Positions 57,034 to 64,000 of a stretch of DNA of 64,000 nt are shown here, piece by piece. The translations under genes and the position numbers were made by a program. The notes under the pieces were generated by a model. That model ran no database searches. It was not told the origin of the DNA and saw only the letters and a program-made list of their open reading frames with translations. Source of the DNA: Plantago ovata (lineage: Eukaryota > Streptophyta > Magnoliopsida > Lamiales > Plantaginaceae); the NCBI GenBank assembly GCA_028274465.1, contig CM051456.1, forward strand, positions 105,871,348-105,935,347. The letters run 5' to 3'. Within the stretch, counting starts at the first letter, position 1, and every line of letters starts with the position of its first letter.

Positions 57034-58846
57034 CTTAAGGATTGACGACCCTCCGCAGGCGCACTAGCAGTTCTATCAAGGTCTTTTTAGAATTGAAATG
57101 TTTCTCCATAGACCGTAAGTAGTTTTCTCTGAGCATGTGATTGCATATTTATTCCTACGTTTCAAAGTTATCCGGTATACACTTGGCTTGAGTTTGTATG
57201 TGATATTGATGGCTATGCATGTTCTGATTCTGATATGTTAGTAGTTGTATGATTTTTTTAAGTTTTCTGACAGATTCGACCCCTAGTTTAAGCTTACGCA
57301 CTACAACATCTGCTATTATGTTAGGATAATTAATTTTAAGCACATCCATCGTATTTTAAAATTACAAAAAGATAAGGACCCTCATGGAAACGGAGTTTAA
57401 ACCTAACAAAGAATCTCAAGGATTTAGGTAAATAAAAGCTCAAAATCCTCTTGAAAACCAACACAGGCTTAGCTAGCTAATAAGCTAACATCCTCCTCCA
57501 ACCTGCAGCAGTAAAATCTGATATGGCTTTGGTTTGGACGAACAAAATACACTAATATTCTTATTCACCCAGGCCACCACCACCCCCTGAGGGCCATAAT
57601 CTGCCATTAATAGCATGAATCGAATTGAAGTCCTAAAAAAGGAGTGAACAATAATACAATATGATTTAAAATAAGATGATGGCATATATGCTGATGATAC
57701 TGTACATGTATGTTTTTCATGTGTTAGGATAAGAAATTAAATGGGAGTTAATATCCATTTTCGAGACAGTGTGAAGTGTCAACCCCACTCCGATGTATGT
57801 AGTACGTATGTTTTTTGAAACTCATTTTTTGGGTCGTCTGATTTAATTTAACAAATGAACATTAATTATTACAACTACGTGAATGATCGATCAGCGTTGT
57901 TATCGTGGTTGTGGATTGGTAATGGTATACAAATTTATACAATGAATACATGTATATACAAAGAAATAGATCTGACAATATACTCTCCCCTATGTTCCAT
58001 TTTAATCCTAAATTAGTTTTGTATGTAATGTTCAGAATTTCAGAAAATTTAAAACTTAAAAGGGTTGAGAATAAGGTGCACCTTATTTTTTTCATGGGAA
58101 TCCATTGAGAGGATCGTCAAAGTTAAGTGTTTTCAGTTTGTGCATGAGTGAGTAACCAACTGCGCTTTGGTCAACCCTTTGACCAATTAGTGCTATGGGT
58201 GTTATTAAAATTGAATTGAATTAAATTTAATTGAATTAGAATTAAAAAATTAAGTGAAATTTGAACTCAAATTGAACTAAATTCAACTTAACTTGAACTA
58301 AAATTCAACTCAAAACATTTTAATTTCTGGTTGTCTCCATTGTTAATTGTAAATGTTTGATCATTTTGGTCCCTGTTTCATTTGATATGTCATTGTTCTT
58401 TTTCTTTTTGGTTTAGTATATTTTCTTTTTGGTATTTGTCTTGGTTCTTTCATTAAATTCAACTGAGAATATGTTACATATAATTTTTTGTTTTTGTAAA
58501 TGCCACGACGTAGACGACCTGTATATGCTCCTCCCACATGGATCCAATACCTAGGTCACATAGAGCGTTCACTAACCCATCCGTTTTTCGCTCGAATTGC
58601 GCTCTGGCGCTTTCAGAGCGAAAAACGCGCTATATATCGCTCTAGGAAAGCATACAGCGCGTTCTAAGGATCTCTTCATTCGTCCACCAAAAAAACAATC
58701 AAAACTTGCTTGCAACGGCTTCTTTTGGCTCTTGGTGTTGAGATTTAGCATCACAAAGTTCCTTTACCAAGGCTAAGTGTGATGAGAGCATAAAGATAAA
58801 GTCAGAGAGAGAAGAAAAAGATTGAAATCACCAGTAGAACACACAA
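57034..58846. other. Intergenic sequence with low-complexity ATTGAACT stretch
   Basis: No gene supported. At 58205-58320 variants of AATTGAATTAAA and ATTGAACTAAATTC repeat. At 58590-58660 CGCTCT/AGAGCG words pair as inverted copies. Confidence 0.5.
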
Positions 58847-59633
58847 GGGTTAATTGCACTTTTAGTCCCTTAAGTTCAAGTTCACTTCGGTTTTGGTCCT
58901 TTGTTTCACGATCTTTGCGAATTGAGTCCCTCAGAGCGTAGAATTCGGCGTATAAACGTCCAAATTCGTTCGTATACACTTGGTCCATGCTTCCAGTCAT
59001 CAATTACACTCCCAATCACCTCCATTTCACTTAATTTAGCTCCAAATTTAAAAACAAATCGAGCTCTGTTTTCAGAGCTTATAAACTTCTGAAAATAGAT
59101 CTTGATGAGCTCTATTACAGAGCTTCATCAAGCTCTGAAAACAGAGCTTCATAAGCTCTGTTACAAAGCTACATTAGGCTCTTAAAACAGAGCTTATGAA
59201 GCTATGTGACAAAGCATTTAAAGCTCTGTTTTCATAGAGCTTTTAAAGCTCTATTACAGAGCTTTAGAAGCTCTGAAAACAGAGCTTGAATAAGATCTGT
59301 TACTGAGCTTAATCAAGTTAAATCATGTTTTGAAAAACAGAGTTTGATTGAGATGAATATGAAACAAGAAATTAAAATCGAAAAAAAAGGGTTCAATTAT
59401 AATTTTGGGAATTGAATGTATTAGGGTTAGGGTATAGAAAGGGGGATTTCAATTTTGTCAATTGGCACTCTCACTTGCCAGATTTCAATTCCTCTCCAGC
59501 CAATTCGGCCACCTCAGTGCCAAATCAGTGACATGTCACTTCATATATACGTAGAGGATCGACCGTATGGGGCAAACAAAGGACCAAATACGAAGTGGAC
59601 TTAGACTTACGGGACCAAATCTGCAACTAACCC
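58847..59633. mobile_element. MULE-type MITE with 10-bp target duplication
   Basis: The duplication gaacacacaa stands at 58837-58846 and 59634-59643. The terminal inverted repeats span about 60 bp: GGGTTAATTGCACTTTTAGT on the left, GGGTTAGTTGCAGATTTGGT on the opposite strand at the right, both continuing with CCACTTCG/TTCACTTCG and TTGGTCCTTTGTTT. No protein frame. The target size (9-10 bp) and long TIRs fit Mutator-like elements. Confidence 0.9.
59055..59345. repeat. Array of AGCTCTGAAAACAGAGCT palindromes
   Basis: At least ten variants of AAGCTCTGWWAYAGAGCTT, each a near-perfect hairpin, are placed head to tail inside the MULE-MITE. Confidence 0.85.
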
Positions 59634-59643
59634 GAACACACAA

Positions 59644-60359
59644 TGACGAGAAAGTGGAGAGGCTGAGAAAACCAAATCAGAGCTGTAAACTTTAAAGGCT
59701 AACTTACAGGGGAACGCCTGAGATAAAAACGTCTGCAACTTTTTAAGCTAATGAATAAGATTTTGTTTTTTGATGGAAAATTGGGGATCTCATTGCTAGG
59801 CACATGAAAGTGAAAGGGGGAGGAAGATGATGTTGTGTGGTCAATGACTCAATGGTGTCACTTGAGTTGGATTAAAATTGGATAGTGCATGGGCCTAGGT
59901 ATTGGAACATGGGTGTGGACTAATTGGAGATGTTTATGTCAGGCCCAATGAATTTTGAATGAATTTTGAATTTGAAGGTTTATTATACAAAAACACATTA
60001 TAAACTATAAATATATTAAATTAATTATTTATCAATCATCGCTCAAAGGTGCTCTCGCTCTCTACTTTTTTCGTATTTACGCTTTCACTCTCGCTTTATC
60101 ATTCACGCTCTCGCTTTCGCTTCATGTGATCTAGTCCAACACCCATGCACAGCAGCACATGCAATCTTCAGAGCACTTTGTTGAGATTTTTTTTTTCATT
60201 TCTCCTATTCTGAGCTCTTACCGTCCGAAATCGTTTTAGAGTCGTCTCTTATTCAGAGAGAGAGATGTTATAGTAGTACATCCTTTCTAAGGTATTTTTG
60301 AGATATTGCTTACTGGAGAATAAATATTTTTAGTTGATTTGTTGTAGCTTGATCTTTGT
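59644..60359. other. Intergenic sequence
   Basis: No gene seen. A pyrimidine-rich CTCGCTTTC/ACGCTCTCG repeat lies at 60045-60125. Confidence 0.5.
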
Positions 60360-60659
60360 CTTCAATCTTGATCACCTTTGCTGGTGGAGGCTCCTTATTG
60401 AATGATCTACAAAATAAAACTTACAAGGATAACCTAACATCGTATACATGTCACTAGTCTAACAGATAACAAGCTTACTTTTTTACACTTGTTCAAATTG
60501 GAACTTTAAGAGTGCTTCGCAAGACTTTCTGTATTAAATAGTATTTCATGTGGTTGCTCATCAAAATACTAGGTCCTAACAGTCTTATCTTTCAAAGTTT
60601 TCAACAAAAGATCGAGAAATGAAAGATTTGTAGCACAAGGAATAGAAAAGATAAACCAA

Positions 60660-61435
60660 CATGTCCATTTATTAAAATCTTACCTTCCACGATATTTGTT
60701 GGCTCCGGTGTTGTCTCCCTGAGTTTGGTTTCGATATTTACTACTTGGCCCACCGAGTCTCCAATCTTTTTTTTATTTCTTTTTTATTTTCTTTGTCCTA
60801 CCCTTCGTAATTCTTGAATCTTATCCTCTACTTGCAAGGTCTTATAAACGACACTCAAACAATGAAGAAACTCTAGCGAAACAAATCCCATTAAATGTCT
60901 GATTTAAACCCTTCAACAAACTTTTGAATGTTACTCTTTTCAGCATCTAGCTAAAGCCGTCGCTACAATTTAACGACCAATGTTTTAGAGATGGCTTATT
61001 CGCTAAAAAAACCTAGCAATGATTCGGGGTTGTTTAGCGACGGAATGTTCCATCGCTAAACACTTAGATATTTGTAGTGAATTAACCTAGGTAGCCATAG
61101 TACCTTCTTGGTCCCACGGTATCTTAATCAGGATTCACCAATTAGGTGGAGCTCTTTCAAGCTTTGCGATCATCATGTTCACCCTTGAATGTGGGCGGGT
61201 AGAAATTTATGAACCAATCTAAGCATTTGTCTTTAGGTGGTTGAGTGTTCAACTTGATGTAACATTTGCAGTCGGTGCACATTGTTGAAGGCACTGCATG
61301 AACTGACTGAGTGAACATCTCAAACATTGGTTGGTTGTTCAGCCCTTCTTCATTTCGTTCCATGAGGTTGTTGGTCGGATGACCTCCTATTGTTCTGCTC
61401 TTGGTTATCAATGTCGAAATCTCAAAATGCAGCAT
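60660..61435 (-). pseudogene. Ty3/Gypsy gag fragment, interrupted by a CACTA MITE
   Basis: The minus strand has FINFYPPTFKGEHDDRKA at about 61200-61160, which matches the FxKxxPPxFxGxxDPxxA start of Gypsy capsids. It resumes left of the MITE as SNIQKFVEGFKSDI and QVEDKIQELRRVG (about 60950-60800), the usual KFVxGLRxDI...AxxxEDKxxE end. The upstream part (61435-61250) is less conserved. Stops and frame changes are frequent. With the primer-binding site at 63600-63613 it belongs to one decayed element whose 5' LTR starts at 63614. Confidence 0.65.
60945..61079. mobile_element. CACTA-type MITE, right end intact
   Basis: It ends ATATTTGTAGTG at 61079 and contains TTTAGCGACGG/CCATCGCTAAA and AGCCGTCGCTACAA subterminal motifs. 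It splits the Gypsy gag. The left CACTA end is not recognisable (AGCTAAAGCCGTCGC near 60950). Confidence 0.65.
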
Positions 61436-61519
61436 CCTTGTTAGATTTAGGCATTTTCACTTTTCACTTTATCTACATACAACTAACATCTTAAATTTCA
61501 AACTCATATGTTAGTAATA

Positions 61520-61520
<1 letters not shown>

Positions 61521-61610
<90 letters not shown>
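61521..61610. repeat. (ATT)n microsatellite
   Basis: About 30 perfect ATT units. Confidence 0.98.
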
Positions 61611-61927
61611 TGGTTTTTTAATTAATTACTCTCAGATTAAAAGTCAGAAGTGGTTAGTTAGGATCGTGGTAATAACTTCTAGGGTAAATATCATATGGTA
61701 CCCCTACTGGGACACCTCTTTTCATCTACCACCCCGTTAGTCCCAGAATTACATATAGCCCGATTTCCCCCATTTTGTGTTGACCAAAAAAAGCGGTACT
61801 GTTCATCCAAACGCGGTCTTAACTCAAAAAAGAAAAATTAAATTTTTAATACCCTTAACACTTCTTATTTTTATTTTTATTTTTTCTTTTCCCATCTTCT
61901 TCTTCATCAATTCCGGTACCGGCGTCA

Positions 61928-62022
61928 GAGCAGCTCCGATTTTGGGACTGTATAGCCCAAAATCGGAGCTGTAAAAGCTCCGATTTGGAGCTGTTTAAAC
62001 AGCTCCAAATCGGAGCTCCAAA
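61928..62022. repeat. CAGCTCCGAT palindrome cluster, left
   Basis: Alternating CAGCTCCGATTT and AAATCGGAGCTG words, including AAACAGCTCCAAATCGGAGC facing its own inverse. Confidence 0.85.
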
Positions 62023-62432
62023 TCTACATTACATTATTTTATTTGCTCCTCAACAATTTCACAGATCTTCATGACATAGTATCTCATGCACATGAATGGG
62101 CAGATAAACCACTCTACGACAGTAGAGTCGTTTTGGACATGAGTATTTACCGCTGGATGGGGAATCAGGTCAGATCCAGACAGATTCATCCCATCATCAT
62201 TCAAGCAATTGTCTTCTCCCCGCCAGTTTACCTTAACTCCATACTTGATTAAGACTTTTTGATGCCGACCCATGTTTATGTTCAATCATTCATTCCAAAG
62301 AATGCCAGTCCGTCCTGGAATAGGAGCAGGGTTCACAACAAGCTAAAGCTCTTTTAGGAACCTTCAAGTAGGGCCTTACGTCGTAGATACAATAATAGTA
62401 AAACGATTCAAAAGAAGAGTTCAAATTGGCCC

Positions 62433-62575
62433 ATCAGCTCCGATTTGGAGCTGTTTAAACAGCTCTGGATCGGAGCTGTACAGCTCCGATCTGGAGCTGT
62501 AAAAGCTCCAGATCTAGAGTTGTTAACAGTTCCGGATCGGAGTTGTTTAACAGCTCCGGTTTGGAGCGATCGGAA
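62433..62575. repeat. CAGCTCCGAT palindrome cluster, right
   Basis: The same words as the left cluster with more variants (GATCTGGAGCTG, GTTCCGGATCGGAGTTG), followed by a T-run at 62577-62592. Confidence 0.85.
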
Positions 62576-63051
62576 TTTTTTTTTTTTTTTTTGCTTTTTT
62601 TTGTTTTTTGTTTTTAATAATTTAGGACTATATTGAAATATATATTTTTATAGGGTTTGTTTTTAAATAAGTTTTTAGACCATTTTGAAATATTATAAAA
62701 TTACGTGGGTTCGTTTTTAAATAAATAGTGTTAAGTTTGTAAAAATGAAAATATTTGGGTTAAAAATGTAATAAACAAAATCTCAAATTGTTTGGTCAAC
62801 TTAAAAATCTAATAATTGCCTAAGGGTAAGAAAGTAATTTCAATGAATAAGTTCGCGAAAAGTCAAGTTCGTGGATCCAAATGTAATTAATTTCATCTAG
62901 TCAGGGTATGGATGTAAACTCCGGACTAAGGGGGGCTTCGATGTAATTAAAAACACTAACAAGGGTACCATATGCAAATGACCCTAACTTCTAAAGTCAT
63001 AATACCTTACGACATTCTTCTTGTAAGCCTATACATACTTAGTTTATAGTC

Positions 63052-63297
63052 GGGACAATTACATCTGATACCCTTGTTATTTTCATCTATTACAGATTAG
63101 CCCAATTAAATTTTTTATTACACATGCCACCCCTATTAAAAGATTTAATTACATATAGACCCCAATTTTGGGGTCCAGATGTAATTATTTTAACTAAATT
63201 TGATCCATTTTGGACTTAGATGTAATTGTTTAGGAAAGGTGGATCAATTTGAAAAGTGGTCGTTTAACCGGGGTCAGATGTAATTAAAAGTTAACAC
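63052..63297. mobile_element. Possible short MULE-related MITE
   Basis: GGGACAATTACATCTGATAC on the left and TTAATTACATCTGACCCC (opposite strand, about 63290) form imperfect inverted repeats. Composition and words (GATGTAATT, TACATATAGACCCC) resemble the arms of the element at 61682. No clear target duplication. Confidence 0.35.
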
Positions 63298-63599
63298 ATT
63301 CATGGTGCTTTTTTTTTTTTTTTAGTATGTCAAGTCCTACACATGGCTGAAGTTGGTATTTAGATTATTCTTTTCGACCAATAACTTAACTCTTATCTAG
63401 GCTCTATTTCAAGAAGTTCTCAAAGGAAATTTTCTCACTAATGCTAATGCTAGGGTAAAATACCACATTATATAGATGGTCAACGCTCTTCTTGTCATCT
63501 CTACGTACTAAATGCAACACAAAGATTCTCTTATTCACCCATCACTAACAATTGGGAATTTACTACTATCCCACTCGTTCCTTAGAATTTAAAGCCTAG

Positions 63600-63613
63600 G
63601 CTCTGATATCCCA
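63600..63613 (-). other. Primer-binding site of the Gypsy element (initiator Met tRNA)
   Basis: The minus strand reads TGGGATATCAGAGC, close to the canonical TGGTATCAGAGC, placed directly next to the LTR end GGGGAGTTACA. Confidence 0.6.
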
Positions 63614-64000
63614 TGTAACTCCCCATCATATATTATACGTCTCAACTGATGTAGTCGCGTCCTAGGCAGTCCACTCCAATTCATCGCTTGAGGAAGAGAA
63701 AATCTTTCTTGATCGGTTTCTGTATCCATAGTGACGTGGACGTTCTAAGCCAAGTGGGCTCACCACTCGCCTCCAACTTTATAGCAACCACAATATAGAC
63801 TTTCATAACGTTGAAGAAGCGAACTTAAAGAAATTTAATACTCGGGATGTACACTTGAGCCATGAATTAAACCCATCGAAAACCATTCACTTCGACACAT
63901 TTCATTGATAACAAAGACATGCATATGCTTGTGATCGTACAGAAAAGCTTATAGTTCACCACTGTCTTGTTATAAAACAACTTAATTACTCGTGCCATAG
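63614..64000 (-). repeat. 5' LTR of the Gypsy element, cut by the window edge
   Basis: On the plus strand it starts TGTAACTCCCC, the common end of plant Ty3/Gypsy LTRs of the TGTAACACCCC type. The far end is beyond the window. No protein frame. Confidence 0.55.

Larger units (their letters stand above)
61682..62984. mobile_element. MULE-type element, 1303 bp, 9-bp target duplication, possible captured sequence
   Basis: The duplication taacttcta stands at 61673-61681 and 62985-62993. The ends are inverted: GGGTAAATATCATATGGTAC on the left and, on the other strand, GGGTCATTTGCATATGGTAC on the right, with weaker similarity for about 80 bp. Two clusters of CAGCTCCGATTTGGAGCTG palindromes (61928-62022 and 62433-62575) bracket a 400-bp unique segment (62030-62430) that is less AT-biased. 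No transposase is present. It lies inside the decayed Gypsy element. Confidence 0.88.

Noticed and set aside
58572..58754. 60-codon minus-strand frame near CGCTCT inverted words
   Set aside because: Short, no domain, no promoter or splice context that stands out.

Overview
The window is a gene-poor, transposon-dominated stretch of a flowering-plant nuclear genome. A eudicot is likely, because the one gene I can place by name is a TGA-type bZIP of the PERIANTHIA kind and the element families (En/Spm CACTA, L1-type LINE, Stowaway, MULE, Copia, Ty3) are typical plant ones. I cannot name the species. Codon-bearing host sequence makes up only a few kilobases. One run of 100 N (16885-16984) marks an assembly gap.

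Left part (1-13.5 kb): an En/Spm (CACTA) element with a decayed TNP2-type transposase and a decayed second gene runs from the window edge to 5699. It sits inside an old LINE fragment (5700-6745). A 5'-truncated LINE (7014-13499) with a 14-bp target duplication follows. It was later split by a young gag-only LTR retrotransposon (7115-12864; LTRs about 97-98% identical by eye, 5-bp target duplication).

Middle left (13.5-34 kb): an orphan CACTA end, then a small intronless host gene (15678-16115) coding for an uncharacterised plant protein. After the gap comes a third LINE (minus strand) interrupted by a complete 3565-bp CACTA element (20152-23716, target duplication TTA) that carries only a TNPA-type gene. 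A nearly full-length but dead LINE on the plus strand fills about 26.06-33.95 kb.

Middle right (34-46.5 kb): minisatellite DNA, two Stowaway MITEs, a 900-bp inverted pair of MITEs, and the main host genes. These are a two-exon small plant gene (40645-41144, plus) and an 11-exon bZIP/DOG1 transcription factor (41575-44361, minus) that resembles PERIANTHIA along its whole 469 residues. The two genes converge, with 430 bp between their stop codons.

Right part (46.7-64 kb): a complete but inactivated Copia element (46755-55510, target duplication GGGAC), a 0.9-kb TIR element, two MULE-type elements with perfect 9-10 bp target duplications and internal arrays of short palindromes, and the 5' end of a decayed Ty3/Gypsy element on the minus strand (gag, primer-binding site, start of LTR). 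That Gypsy element is itself interrupted by one of the MULEs and by a small CACTA MITE.

The host genes show no operon-like relation. The other coding remnants belong to transposons, nearly all broken by stops or frameshifts. No CRISPR, rRNA or functional tRNA gene was seen.
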